Positions 27,142 to 36,387 of a stretch of DNA of 64,000 nt are shown piece after piece; the stretch's first letter is position 1; every line of letters starts with the position of its first letter. The position numbers and the translations under genes were made by a program. The notes below the pieces were generated by a model, which was not told the DNA's origin, made no database searches, and saw only the letters and a program-made list of their open reading frames with translations. Source of the stretch: Deltaproteobacteria bacterium (GTDB taxonomy: Bacteria > Desulfobacterota > Binatia > Binatales > Binataceae); NCBI GenBank assembly GCA_021794015.1, contig JAJYRQ010000018.1, positions 1 through 64,000 of the forward strand, written 5' to 3'.

Positions 27142-28287
27142 CTACCGGTTGGCGAGCATCACCGGCCTTACCTGCTCGCCGTCGCGCGCTGCCTGGCCGA
27201 CGTTGAGCGCCACCAGCTCGCCCGGCTCTATCCCGCGGCTGACCTCGACCGTGCGGCCGTCGTCGTAGCCCAACTCGACAGGTACCACGTGAAGCACGTT
27301 GTTGCGGACGACCGCGACGTAAGGCGCGCCGGCGCGAAAGACCAGCGCGTCGTCCGGCACCAGCGGCGGCCGGCGCGGGGTTTTGACCGCCAGCTTGACC
27401 GTCGCGTACATCCCCGGGTAGAGCGCCTGGTCGCGGTTGGGCAAGTCCACCTCGACCAGCATCGTGCGCGTGCTGCTGTCCAACGCCTTGGGATGGCGGG
27501 TCACGGTGCCGGTAAACTCCCGGCCGGGATACTCCGAAACGGCTACCACAGCCGCGTCCCCGTCATGGAGAAAAGGCGCCGCGCTTTGCGGCGCCTGGGT
27601 GTAAATCCGCAGCGGCGACAGCGTGGCCAGCGCAACAATCGGAGTTGCGCCGTTAGCCGGGGCCGTTACCTGGGGAATCAGCGTTCCCGGGTCAACGTAG
27701 CGGGCGGTCACGATTCCGGCAAACGGCGCGGTCACAACCTTGTAGGCTTGCATCGCCTTGAGTTGCTCGAAGGTGGCCAGCGCCTGGAGCATCTGGGCGT
27801 GTGAGACGTCGGCCGTCTGCTGGGGCACTACGCCCTCTCTGACAAGCTGCTGGTTGCGATTGTCGGTGACCTGCTCAATCCAGTAATTGGCCTTCGCGTC
27901 GGCCACTTGTTTGTCAAGTTCGGGCGATTCCAGGACGGCCAGCACCTGGTCCTTTTTGACCCGGTCGCCCTTGTCGACCCGGATTGCCTTCAGGTAGCCG
28001 GAAATCTTGGCGTAAACCGGGGTTTCGATGTAACCATGGACGCTTGCCGGCAATTCAAGTTGACGCTCCGCCGGCGCGGAAAGCGCCCGGGCGACCAGCA
28101 CGCGCCGGCCTTGCGCCAGCCGTTGCGCAAGCTGGGAGGTCTGACGGCCGATCCAGCGCTCGCGCGCCAGGACCAAGCCGCCGGTTGCGACCAGTCCCAG
28201 GATTACGGCAACGATCCATCCGAGGTAGAAGAACCTTCCCGGTTCGTCGAGCTTCGGGCCCTTCTGCTGAATTTCCTCGAGTGCCAC
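27142..28287 (-). CDS. Periplasmic adaptor (HlyD/RND MFP family) of an efflux pump
   Basis: 381 residues. One membrane anchor at about 24-43 (WIVAVILGLVATGGLVLARE). The biotinyl-lipoyl half-domains PVYAKISGYLKAIRVDKGDRV and VVTAPFAGIVTARYVDPGTL flank a short helical hairpin, followed by the beta-barrel and membrane-proximal domains (LYPGMYATVKLAV). It would bridge an inner-membrane RND pump and a TolC channel. Neither a pump nor a tolC gene is adjacent; two tolC paralogues lie about 16 kb away. Confidence 0.9.
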   Translation of the reverse strand: MALEEIQQKGPKLDEPGRFFYLGWIVAVILGLVATGGLVLARERWIGRQTSQLAQRLAQGRRVLVARALSAPAERQLELPASVHGYIETPVYAKISGYLKAIRVDKGDRVKKDQVLAVLESPELDKQVADAKANYWIEQVTDNRNQQLVREGVVPQQTADVSHAQMLQALATFEQLKAMQAYKVVTAPFAGIVTARYVDPGTLIPQVTAPANGATPIVALATLSPLRIYTQAPQSAAPFLHDGDAAVVAVSEYPGREFTGTVTRHPKALDSSTRTMLVEVDLPNRDQALYPGMYATVKLAVKTPRRPPLVPDDALVFRAGAPYVAVVRNNVLHVVPVELGYDDGRTVEVSRGIEPGELVALNVGQAARDGEQVRPVMLANR

Positions 28288-28777
28288 GATGCTAACCCGT
28301 TCCCGGCTGCGCCAAGGGTCGCGCTGCCGTCTGCGGTGCCCGCCAGAGCCGTCGTCCTAACAGCCGACCGTATGCGCGAAAGGCCGCACTATCCCAAGGC
28401 GCGGCCTGTTTCTCCCCGGCTCAGGAGGCGAAGGGGCTTACGCTTACTTCTGACACCCTCCCTCGAGTGCTCCCGTCCAAGGACGCCTGGTACATGCCGG
28501 CTGGGCCGGCGCCTGTGATGCTGCTCGCGGTGGCACAAGCACTCGGCCTTGCTGAGGGTGCCGCGAACGTTGCCCGCATCCCCGTATCTTGCCGCAAGGT
28601 TATTATACGGTATAGTATTCAGACAAGTTTAGCGGCTTGTCGTGACCCCAAACGGGAGTCCCGAGCCGGTAGTGAGGGGTTGCGCAAAGCCGGCGAACGG
28701 GGTTCTACGTCCAGGCCATCGGCAAAGGGCGCCAAGGCGTCCTGCCGCGGCGCGCAACCAGTTTGGCAGCCTTGGGC
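28288..28777. other. Non-coding stretch upstream of tRNA-Asp and rplM
   Basis: No supported gene. It contains a sigma-70-like promoter candidate near 28589-28616. Open frames here have no family signature. Confidence 0.45.
28589..28616 (+). promoter_or_regulatory. Sigma-70-like promoter candidate
   Basis: TTGCCG at 28589-28594 and TATAGT at 28611-28616 are separated by 16 bp in an AT-rich pocket. It is placed to transcribe the tRNA-Asp gene and possibly the rplM-rpsI operon. Confidence 0.45.
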
Positions 28778-28855
28778 GGGGTCGTAGTTCAGCCCGGTTA
28801 GAACGCCGGCCTGTCACGTCGGAAGTCGTGGGTTCAAATCCCATCGGCCCCGCCA
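28778..28855 (+). tRNA. tRNA-Asp (anticodon GTC)
   Basis: A complete cloverleaf: acceptor strand GGGGTCG pairs with CGGCCCC, discriminator G and encoded CCA. The anticodon loop CTGTCAC gives GTC at 28813-28815, and the T-arm GGGTTCAAATCCC is canonical. G at the discriminator position is an aspartate identity element. Confidence 0.96.
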
Positions 28856-28922
28856 TCACAGCCAGGCAGCGCAAGGCGACGGCGGCGGGCAACGGCAGGA
28901 CCGCCCGACAAGGGTAGAAAAA

Positions 28923-29369
28923 TTGAAGCTCAGCGAGCAGACCAAAAGCCTTTCCCACCTGCAGGCCCTAGAGGGGCGGGATTGGGTCTTAATCGACGCG
29001 GCCGGCGTTCCCCTGGGACGCCTGGCGTCCCGCGCCGCCGGCATCCTTAGGGGCAAGCACCTGCCGCAGTTCACGCCCAATCAGGACGCGGGAGGCTTCG
29101 TGGTGGTGATCAACGCTGAGCGGGTACGGCTGACCGGCTCCAAAGCGGACCAGAAGGTGTATCATCGGCATTCCGAATACCCGGGAGGTATCCGCAGCGT
29201 CAGCGCGGGGCAGCTCCTGCTAAGCCGCCCGGAGCGGCTGGTCGAGATGGCGGTAAAGGGCATGCTGCCGAGAAACCGGCTCGGCCGCCGCCTGGCAACC
29301 AAGCTCAAGGTCTACCGCGGTGCCGACCATCCGCACACCGCGCAGCAACCGCAGCCGGTTTCGGTCTAA
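28923..29369 (+). CDS. rplM: Large ribosomal subunit protein uL13
   Basis: 148 residues from TTG 28923 with AAGGG 8-9 bp upstream. Conserved L13 sequence is clear: WVLIDAAGVPLGRLASRAA, LRGKHLPQFTPNQDAG, VYHRHSEYPGG, MAVKGMLPRNRLGRR and YRGADHPHTAQQP. An early 50S assembly protein. Paired with rpsI as in most bacteria; 3-bp gap to the next start. Confidence 0.98.
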   Translation: MKLSEQTKSLSHLQALEGRDWVLIDAAGVPLGRLASRAAGILRGKHLPQFTPNQDAGGFVVVINAERVRLTGSKADQKVYHRHSEYPGGIRSVSAGQLLLSRPERLVEMAVKGMLPRNRLGRRLATKLKVYRGADHPHTAQQPQPVSV

Positions 29370-29372
29370 GGG

Positions 29373-29780
29373 ATGGCGACGATGGCTGAAAAGCAAAAAA
29401 TAATCCGCGCTACGGGCAGGCGTAAAACGGCAGCAGCACAGATCCGCCTCTTACCCGGCAGCGGCGTCATCACGATCAACGAGCGGCCGTTGGAGGACTA
29501 CTTCCCGCGGCCGACCTCGCGGATGCGCATTGTCGAGCCCTTCCAAACCACCCAGACCGAGTCGCAGTACGACGTGATCGTTGCGGTCAGGGGCGGCGGC
29601 ATCTCGGCGCAGGCCGACGCGGTGCGGCTGGGCATCTCCCGCGCTCTGCTGGCCACCTCGGAGGCGCTGCGCGCGCCGCTTAGAGAAGCCGGGCTGCTCA
29701 CGCGCGACCCGCGCAAGGTCGAGCGCAAGAAGTACGGACGCCACAAGGCGCGCAAGCGGCCCCAGTACTCCAAGCGCTAG
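29373..29780 (+). CDS. rpsI: Small ribosomal subunit protein uS9
   Basis: 135 residues; an inner start at 29382 (MAEKQK) is also possible. S9 signatures: RATGRRKTAAAQIRLLPG, ITINERPLEDYF, GGGISAQADAVRLGISRAL, and the basic tail ERKKYGRHKARKRPQYSKR whose terminal Arg contacts P-site tRNA. Second gene of the rplM operon. Confidence 0.98.
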   Translation: MATMAEKQKIIRATGRRKTAAAQIRLLPGSGVITINERPLEDYFPRPTSRMRIVEPFQTTQTESQYDVIVAVRGGGISAQADAVRLGISRALLATSEALRAPLREAGLLTRDPRKVERKKYGRHKARKRPQYSKR

Positions 29781-29996
29781 GCCGACGCCGCAGCCGGCGA
29801 GGCCGGCGGCATCCCGGCCCGCAACGCCGGGCGTTGCCGCTTTGGGCCGGTCAGAGGCGGGCACTTTGGGGAGAACCGGCCGTGAGCCGCTTCAGGTCGG
29901 CGCCTGCCCCACGGTGGCGCTTCGCTTGCCGTCGCCGGCCAGGACGACGCGGCCGCCTTTAGCTTGGCGGCCGCCAAGGCGCAGGAGCTTGCCGGG

Positions 29997-31058
29997 ATGG
30001 GACAAACCGGGGACAAGATTTTGCGGGTTGCGGTGCTGGGCGCCTCGGGCTATTCAGGGATCGAGGCGCTGCGGCTTCTCGCTCTGCGTCCCGAAATCCG
30101 GCTCACTGCACTTACCTCGGAGCACTATGTCGGCCGGGCGGTCGAAGAGGTTCATCGTCACCTGTCCGGGCTTGGATTGCCGCGCTTCGAGGGTCTGGAC
30201 GCAGACCAGCTTCGAGGTCGGGCCGACGCGGTGGTCTCGTGCCTACCCTCCCGGGTGGGAGCGCCAACTGTAGCCCGGCTGGTGAACGCGGGAGTTCGCG
30301 TGCTCGATCTCTCGCCCGATTTTCGGCTGCGCGACCCTGAAGCCTACCGCCGAGTCTACGGGGCCGAGCATCCGGCACCCGGGCTTCTGGCCGAGGCGGT
30401 CTACGGGCTGACCGAGTTTCAGCGCGAGGAGATAAGGGGCGCACGCCTGGTGGCCGTGCCGGGATGCTACCCCACCGGGGCGTTGCTCGGCCTTTTGCCG
30501 CTGGTGCGCCGCCGGCTAATCGAACTCGAGGGAATCTGCGTTGACGCCAAGTCGGGCACCAGCGGGGCGCGCCGGGCTCCCGAGTTGGCGCAGCTCTTCG
30601 CCGAGGTGAACGAGAACTTGCGGCCTTACAGCGTCGGCAGCCATCGCCACGGACCGGAAATCGAGCAGGAGCTGGCGCGGGCGGCCGGCGGCGCGGCCGC
30701 GGTTACCTTTGTGCCGCACCTGCTGCCGGCGACGCGCGGGATTCTCACGTCGATTTTCGCCCGCCCGCGGCCCTCGGCCAATGACGAAGCGATCCGCGAG
30801 GCTTACCGGGCAGAGCTGGGCGGCTCGCCTTTCGTAAGGCTGCTGGCACCCGGCCAATGGCCCGAGCTGCGCAACGTCCGGGCAACCAACGGGTGCGAGC
30901 TGAGCTTTTTCCTCGACCGCCGCACCGGTACGCTTGCCGTCTTCACCGCGATCGACAATCTGGGCAAGGGCGCGGCGGGGCAGGCGGTGCAAAACCTGAA
31001 CCTGATGTTCGGCTTCGACGAACGCGCCGGTCTGGCACAAGTGGCACCGGTGCCGTGA
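29997..31058 (+). CDS. argC: N-acetyl-gamma-glutamyl-phosphate reductase
   Basis: 353 residues from ATG 29997 (MGQTGDKILRVAVLGASGYS); a TTG 33 bases upstream is less likely. NADP-binding GASGYSGIEALRLL, catalytic cysteine in VAVPGCYPTGALLGLLPL near 152, SGTSGARRAPELAQLF, and the C-terminal IDNLGKGAAGQAVQNLN. Third step of arginine synthesis. It follows rpsI by 216 bp, a known neighbourhood in deltaproteobacteria. Confidence 0.96.
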   Translation: MGQTGDKILRVAVLGASGYSGIEALRLLALRPEIRLTALTSEHYVGRAVEEVHRHLSGLGLPRFEGLDADQLRGRADAVVSCLPSRVGAPTVARLVNAGVRVLDLSPDFRLRDPEAYRRVYGAEHPAPGLLAEAVYGLTEFQREEIRGARLVAVPGCYPTGALLGLLPLVRRRLIELEGICVDAKSGTSGARRAPELAQLFAEVNENLRPYSVGSHRHGPEIEQELARAAGGAAAVTFVPHLLPATRGILTSIFARPRPSANDEAIREAYRAELGGSPFVRLLAPGQWPELRNVRATNGCELSFFLDRRTGTLAVFTAIDNLGKGAAGQAVQNLNLMFGFDERAGLAQVAPVP

Positions 31059-31154
31059 AGCGCCGCTCGCGGCGCGCCATCTCCCCTCGCCTCGCCCGCG
31101 CCGGACATGCGCTTTTCCTGCCCCTCGCCCGCGCCAGTGGGAGAGAGCCTGCCC

Positions 31155-32630
31155 TGAGAGGCTGTGATCTTTTGAGGTGTTGGTGGTGAAGAACTGAATC
31201 TAATGGAGGGCACTGAGGCAGTGGTGAGGAGGGCGCGATGGCGGCAATGGAGAGAGCGCGGCTGCGGGTTGCGGAGCGCCGGCAGCTTCGCTTGGAAGCG
31301 ATTGATCTTGATGCGCTGATCGGCGCGCGGAGCATCCGGCGCGGGCGATATGGCGCGTGCCGGAGCGGATGGATTTTCCCCGGTTCTATGCGCGCATCAA
31401 GGCGGTGGAGGGCGGAGCGGGCCAGGACGCCACCGACCCCAAGATTCTGATCGGGCTGTGGCTGTATGCGATCAGCGAGGGGGTGGCCAGCGCACGCGAG
31501 ATCGACCGGCTGTGCACAACGCACAGCGCCTATCGCTGGATATGCGGCGGGGTTTCGCTCAACTACCACCTGATGAGCGACTTTCGCAGCGCGCACGGCG
31601 CGGCGCTGGACGATTTGTTCAGCCAACTGCTGGCGGTGCTGATGCACCAGCAGTTGGTTAGCCTTAAGCGGGTGGCGCAGGACGGGACCCGGGTCCGGGC
31701 CAGCGCCGGGGCGGCGTCGTTTCGGCGCCAGCCGCGGCTGTAACAATGCCTGGCGCGGGCCCGGCTGCATATCCAAGCGCTCCGGTTGGCGGCCGAGCAG
31801 CCCGACCCGCAACGCAGCGCGCGGGAAGAGGCCGCCCAGGAGCGCGCGGCGCGTGAGCGTGAGGCCCGGCTGGAGCAGGCGCTGGCCGAGCTGCCCAAAG
31901 TTGCGGCGCACAAGCACCAGCAGGAGGGCGCGGCCGAGCCGCGGGTTTCCAGCACCGACCCCGAGGCGCGGGTAATGAAGATGGGCGATGGGGGTTTTCG
32001 TCCGGCCTATAACCGGCAATTCGCCGCTGACACCGAAAGCCGGATTATCGTGGGGGTAGGCGCGTGCAACGCCGGCACTGACAGCAAGCAGTTGGAGCCG
32101 ATGCTCGACCAGCTTGAGCGGCGCACCCAGCGGCTGCCGGCCCAGCTCCTGGTCGACGGCGGGTTTACCAACCTGGCGAGCTTTGCGCGCGCGGCACAAC
32201 GTGGGGTGGAGGTATTTGCGCCGCTGCGCAAGCACCATCAGAGCTATAAGCTCGACCCGGCCGAGCCGCATCGCGCCGACCCTCCCGCCATCGCCGCTTA
32301 CCGTCAACGGATGGCTTGCGCCGAAGGCAAACAGGTTTACAAGCAGCGCACCGCTACCATCGAGACCGTCAACGCCGACTTGAAAACTTACCGCGGCCTC
32401 GACCGCCTGCTGGTGCGTGGCGCAGCCAAGGTGCTCAGCGTCGCGCTGTGGGCGGCCCTCACCTATAACCTCATGCGAGGTATCACCATGGGCTGGCTCT
32501 GAGTAATTAAACCGCGCCCACCGCCCCGGCGCGGACCAGCCACGCCAGCAACTTGAACTCCAATCCAACCCCACTCGCCTACTGCCGGGTGTAATCGGAA
32601 CCCAAAAGCCAATTCGCTCACAACCTCTGA
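31155..32630 (+). mobile_element. Decayed IS1182-type insertion sequence
   Basis: A 1.48-kb element bounded by imperfect 13-bp inverted repeats: TGAGAGGCTGTGA at 31155-31167 and, in reverse complement, TCAGAGGTTGTGA at 32618-32630 (11 of 13 match). It carries a single transposase reading frame broken by a frameshift and a stop. The 5' end (about 190 bp) recurs at 37678-37866, which confirms the left boundary. No clear target duplication was seen. Confidence 0.85.
31238..32502 (+). pseudogene. IS1182-family transposase, frameshifted and interrupted
   Basis: The start MAAMERARLRVAERRQLRLE is the same as in the second copy. A 2-bp CG excess near 31325-31330 (GGCGCGCGG against GGCGCGG in the copy at 37849) shifts the frame after DALIGA. 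The frame that resumes at 31357 (VPERMDFPRFYARIK) runs to an in-frame TAA at 31741 and then continues to 32502. Later parts hold the DDE-type signature regions (DPEARVMKMGDGGFRPAYN, LLVDGGFTNLASF) and the KVLSVALWAALTYNLMRG end. Both lesions make it inactive. Confidence 0.88.
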
Positions 32631-32654
32631 GCCTGTCGAAGGGGCAAGCGGCGC

Positions 32655-32753
32655 GGCGGTTGCGCTCTCTTGCGCAACCGCCGTGACGCGCGGGTGAGGG
32701 TGCAGGCAGGCGCAACCTGCACCCTCACCCCGAGCCTCTCCCAAAGGGAGAGG
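32655..32753. repeat. Three consecutive perfect hairpins beside the IS
   Basis: Hairpin 1: 32655-32665 with 32672-32682 (11 bp). Hairpin 2: 32692-32706 with 32716-32730 (15 bp, GGGTGAGGGTGCAGG arm). Hairpin 3: 32735-32742 with 32746-32753 (8 bp, CCTCTCCC/GGGAGAGG). There is no T-run, so these are not classic terminators. They lie between the IS right end and the 3' end of the GST-like gene and resemble dispersed REP-type repeats. Confidence 0.85.
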
Positions 32754-32852
32754 GCGCGAGAAGGCACGAACCGGCAGGATGGGAGCGCCCTGGTGCTGCT
32801 GCTCTTTGGCCGGATTAGGTCCTCGATGGCTCCAGGCTGATTCCCGCCAGAA

Positions 32853-33383
32853 TCACCCGGTGGCATCGGCAAGGGAGGAAGACAGGCGGTCCATCCTGAA
32901 GAAAAAGGCGCTAAGACTTTTAAGCTCCTCGAAAAGCTTGGCCGCTCCGCTTAGCTTGAGCCGGTAAAGCTGGCCGTAAAGCACGAAGTCTGCAAACCCG
33001 ATCCGGTCGAGCAGAAAAGCCCTCTCGGCCAGCGCTTCATCCAGGTCTTCGAGCTGACAGGCCAGCCCCTGGGCAAAGCAGGCGGCGAGCACGCGATGCA
33101 AGCCGCCGAGCCCGGGCGGAAAGATCGTCGGCTCGGGAAAAAGTGCTTCGAGACGCCCGGCGATCGCGGCAAGGCCGACCGCTACTTCCCCCGGTGAAAG
33201 CGCGAGCGCCGGCACTTCCGCCCTGCCGGCCATCGCCAGCAACGCTTGCCGCTCTTGCTCGCCCAACTCGACTTCCTCGGCTTCGACTCCCTTGTAGGCG
33301 AGCAGCTTGCGCGCCGCGGCGGATTCGCCGCTGGACGCCGATTGGTATAAACGGGGCTTTGCCGCCGGCGCATCCATAGTCAT
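32853..33383 (-). CDS. Glutathione S-transferase-like protein
   Basis: 176 residues. The N-terminal thioredoxin-like half (PRLYQSASSGESAAARKLLAYKGVEAEEVEL) and the C-terminal helical part (ALAERAFLLDRIGFADFVLYGQL) match the GST fold, where IGFADFVLYG corresponds to the usual SxADxxL helix. It is shorter than typical GSTs and lacks the conserved cis-proline region in clear form, so it may be a divergent member. It overlaps the DUF72 gene by ATGA at 33380-33383 and is translated from the same transcript. Confidence 0.65.
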   Translation of the reverse strand: MTMDAPAAKPRLYQSASSGESAAARKLLAYKGVEAEEVELGEQERQALLAMAGRAEVPALALSPGEVAVGLAAIAGRLEALFPEPTIFPPGLGGLHRVLAACFAQGLACQLEDLDEALAERAFLLDRIGFADFVLYGQLYRLKLSGAAKLFEELKSLSAFFFRMDRLSSSLADATG

Positions 33384-34363
33384 TCGGCCAGCATCGCGGC
33401 CATCATCCGCGCGTTCGTCACGCCGTAATCGCGGTAGCAGTTGTTAAATATGACGAATGCCCGATCGCTTCCGGAAAGCCGCTTGAGCTTCGCCGCCCAA
33501 GGCCGAAGCTCGTCCTGCGCGTATAGATATTTGTAGCGTTCCGCGACCGAGCCGCCGCGCCGAAACCAGTTTTCGCGGTTACGGCCGTGAAAACGAACAT
33601 AGACCTGTGTCGTGCTGCGTTCCAGGATGGACGGCACCACGCCGGCCGGCGCGTCAACCGACACAAAAGCCAGGCGGTGCTCGCGCAAGAAGTCGAGCGT
33701 AGCCTTGCACCGGCCCTCTTCGGCCGTCCAACTCGGATGCCTGAACTCAACCGCGATAGGCGCATCGCTTAGCCGCCGGCGCACCTCGGCCAGGTATTCC
33801 AAGCTCTTCTCCCCGTGAACGAAGTAGGGCGGAAACTGAAACAGCAGCATCCCGAGCTTGCCGCTTTGGCGAAGCGGCCTAAGCGCCGACCAGAACATCT
33901 CGAAGGCCAGATCGAGCAGCGGCGCAGCCGGCCGGGAAAGCCGCGGCTCCCGGCGCTGGTCCGCCGACAGCATCGCTTGCATCGCCGCCGGCAGCCGGGC
34001 GGTATCGGCGGCATGGCCGGTGAGCAGCGCAAACGCTTTGACGTTGAAAAGGAAGCCGGGTGGTGTCCGCTCGGCCCAAAGGCGCGCGTTGCGCTCGGCC
34101 GGCAGCGCGTAATAGGTCGAGTCCACTTCAACGGTAGAGAAGCAGGCGGCATAGAATTTCAGCCGCGCCTCCGCCGTGCGCGCCTGCCGGGGATAAAACG
34201 TTGCCGCCTCGATCAATGTCGGGTCGGTCCACGACGCGGTGCCGACGAAAAACCGCCCGGCTGCGCTGCCGCCCTCGGGTAAGGCAACCGAGTTTGCCGC
34301 GCCGGTTTGGCCGGCGACCAGATGCCGGTTCGCCCCGCCCTCGGCGGACGCACGCTCCGTCAC
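33380..34363 (-). CDS. DUF72 (YecE-like) family protein
   Basis: 327 residues, TIM-barrel-like. Family marks: FFVGTASWTDPTLIEA, TFYPRQARTAEARLKFYA, FSTVEVDSTYYALPAERNAR, GFLFNVKAFALLTGH, LLFQFPPYFVHGEKSLEYL, and PIAVEFRHPSW, with YVRFHGRNRENW and a late VIFNNCYRDYGVTNA. The function of DUF72 is not established. It lies between a TPR gene (6 bp upstream) and a GST-like gene, all on the minus strand. Confidence 0.93.
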   Translation of the reverse strand: MTERASAEGGANRHLVAGQTGAANSVALPEGGSAAGRFFVGTASWTDPTLIEAATFYPRQARTAEARLKFYAACFSTVEVDSTYYALPAERNARLWAERTPPGFLFNVKAFALLTGHAADTARLPAAMQAMLSADQRREPRLSRPAAPLLDLAFEMFWSALRPLRQSGKLGMLLFQFPPYFVHGEKSLEYLAEVRRRLSDAPIAVEFRHPSWTAEEGRCKATLDFLREHRLAFVSVDAPAGVVPSILERSTTQVYVRFHGRNRENWFRRGGSVAERYKYLYAQDELRPWAAKLKRLSGSDRAFVIFNNCYRDYGVTNARMMAAMLAE

Positions 34364-34368
34364 TGCTT

Positions 34369-34707
34369 CTATTTTCGACCTTCTTTGAGCTGGCGTTTCC
34401 AGTCAAGGCGGCGCGCCTCGGCCGCCGCCGCTTCGGCTTCTTTGATCATTCCCTTGCGCTGGTAGAACATGCTCAGGTTGGTGAAAGCCAGGATGTCCCC
34501 GGGCTGGCGCTCGATATAGCGGCGGGTCATCTCGATGGCCGTATCGAGATCGCCTTTGGCCTGGTAACACATGACCAGCCCGTGCAGGGCGTCGGCGTAG
34601 TCGGGGTCCAGCTTGAGGGCGCGGTCGAACAGTTCGATCGCCGCGTCGAAGCGTTGTTCGGCGTAAAGGTCGGTGGCCTGGTCGTAAAGGTCGTCCTTCT
34701 CGGACAT
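34369..34707 (-). CDS. TPR-repeat protein
   Basis: 112 residues composed almost wholly of tetratricopeptide repeats: DLYAEQRFDAAIELFDRALKLDPDYADALHGL, then VMCYQAKGDLDTAIEMTRRY, then DILAFTNLSMFYQRKGMIKEAEAAAAEA. No signal peptide. TPR arrays mediate protein-protein contacts; a partner is not indicated. First gene of a likely operon with the DUF72 and GST-like genes. Confidence 0.9.
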   Translation of the reverse strand: MSEKDDLYDQATDLYAEQRFDAAIELFDRALKLDPDYADALHGLVMCYQAKGDLDTAIEMTRRYIERQPGDILAFTNLSMFYQRKGMIKEAEAAAAEARRLDWKRQLKEGRK

Positions 34708-34779
34708 CGTCCACCTCTCAGGGCCGCGCGAGCCGCCTACGGGTTTTGTAGCGCCCCGCTCGGGCAGCGGCGCTCGGGG

Positions 34780-36387
34780 TCAAGTCTCCGGGTCAACGAG
34801 CACGCCCGGATTAAGTATGCCATTGGGGTCGAGCGCACGCTTGGCCGCCTTGAGTGCCCGCAGAAAGCCCTGTGGCAGCTCGCGGTCGTACCATGGCCGG
34901 TGGTCGCGTCCCACGGAATGATGGTGCGTTATCGTACCGCCGAGCTTTATCAGGAGGTCCGAGACTTCGCGCTTGATCGCGTCCCACTGTTCGAGCTCGG
35001 CGCCTTTCCTGCCTAGGGCGAGCACCGTGTAGTAGGGCGCCGCGCCGTCGGGATAGGCGTGGGTCAGGCGGCAGGTGACGAAACCTTTGCCGCAGATGCG
35101 CGCAACCGCCTGCTGAGCCGCCTGCATCAACTGGCCGTGAAACTCGGCGAAGCGGTCCCAGGTTATCGCCGTCTCGAAGGTCTCGCTCACCAGCCCCATC
35201 GAGACGACAACGTCGTGCAGGTAGGGCGCGCTCAGGAAAGCCTGCCGCCACGCTCCGGCGGCCCCTTCATGGGTGGCGCCCGGGTCGGCCCTGGTTTGAC
35301 CGGCGTCGGCCGGGAGACGGCCGCCGCAGTCGGCGCAGCATTCCAGCGCCCGTTTCATCCAGGCCTCCAAGGCATGGTCGGCCGACTCAAAGGCGAGCAC
35401 CAGCACCGCCGCCTCGCCGTTATTAACCCGGGCGTTGGCCGCCTCGCCGGGATCGAGCAGTCGGCAGTTGGAAGGGTAAAGCCCCGTCTGGGCGATCGCC
35501 CGCACCGCACGCGCCCCGCTTAGAAAATCGTCAAAGAAAACCGAAGCGCCGGCCCGCAGCGTCGGACGGTCCTGAAGCCGCATCCAAGCCTCGGTGATGA
35601 TCCCCAGAATACCCTCCGAGCCGATGAACAGCCGGTCGGGACTGGGACCGGCCCCGGAACCAGGCAACCGGCGCGTCTGGACCACGCCGGTCGGCGTTAT
35701 CACCCGCACCGCCTCGACGAACTCGTCGATATGGGTGTAGAGCGTGGCGAAATGGCCGCCCGAACGGGTGGCGATCCACCCGCCGAGCGTCGAGAACTCG
35801 AACGACTGCGGAAAATGGCGCAGGGTGAGCCCGTGCGGCTTAAGCTGCTCTTCGAGGGCAGGCCCGAGAACGCCCGCCTGGATGCGCGCCGCCCGCGATG
35901 CGCGGTCGACCTCCAGCACCCGGTCGAGTCGGCCGAGGTCGATCGAGACCGCGGCACGGCAGGCGCTCGGAGGCTCGACGCCGCCGACCACGCTGGAGCC
36001 GCCGCCGTAGGCAAGCGCGGCGATCTTTTCCCGGTCACACCACTCGAGCAGGCGCGCCAATTCTTCCTCGCTGCGCGGAAAGGCAACCAAGTCGGGCGGA
36101 TTGGCGTAGTCGCGGCGAAAAGCGCGCACCAGATCGCGAAAGCCCTTGCCGTAACTGTGGCCCGCCCGGTCGTAGGCGCTGCTCGAGCAGATTTCGCCAA
36201 GCGATCCGGGCGGCGAGATGCGCGGCGCTCGCAGCGCCAGCTCCGCCTCGGTGGGCGGCGGCGTCAGCGCCAGCTCGGAGACGCCAAACCGCTCGGCCAT
36301 GCGGCGCGCCATTCGCCGCTGCTGCTCCGAGTCCGGTCCCTGGTCTTCGTAACCCCATCCCCAAAACTTGCGTCTTCGCTGGCTCAT
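34780..36387 (-). CDS. FAD-linked oxidase, alkyldihydroxyacetonephosphate-synthase-like
   Basis: 535 residues. The N-terminal tag (RRRKFWGWGYEDQGPD) and following segment resemble AGPS-type proteins. The PP-loop FAD domain includes IAALAYGGGSSVVGGVEP near 130 and STLGGWIATRSGGHFATLY near 205. The C-terminus has the diagnostic histidine triad GGTITHHHSVGRDHRPWYDRE near 485 and ALDPNGILNPGVL. AGPS makes ether lipids; bacterial relatives are also generic FAD/FMN dehydrogenases of unknown substrate. Divergent from the enoyl-CoA hydratase gene. Confidence 0.88.
   Translation of the reverse strand: MSQRRRKFWGWGYEDQGPDSEQQRRMARRMAERFGVSELALTPPPTEAELALRAPRISPPGSLGEICSSSAYDRAGHSYGKGFRDLVRAFRRDYANPPDLVAFPRSEEELARLLEWCDREKIAALAYGGGSSVVGGVEPPSACRAAVSIDLGRLDRVLEVDRASRAARIQAGVLGPALEEQLKPHGLTLRHFPQSFEFSTLGGWIATRSGGHFATLYTHIDEFVEAVRVITPTGVVQTRRLPGSGAGPSPDRLFIGSEGILGIITEAWMRLQDRPTLRAGASVFFDDFLSGARAVRAIAQTGLYPSNCRLLDPGEAANARVNNGEAAVLVLAFESADHALEAWMKRALECCADCGGRLPADAGQTRADPGATHEGAAGAWRQAFLSAPYLHDVVVSMGLVSETFETAITWDRFAEFHGQLMQAAQQAVARICGKGFVTCRLTHAYPDGAAPYYTVLALGRKGAELEQWDAIKREVSDLLIKLGGTITHHHSVGRDHRPWYDRELPQGFLRALKAAKRALDPNGILNPGVLVDPET

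Noticed and set aside
30943-32715. 590-codon antisense frame across argC end and the IS
   Set aside because: It spans two unrelated genuine features and has no family signature.
32655-32753. Hairpins as rho-independent terminators
   Set aside because: None is followed by a run of T on either strand.
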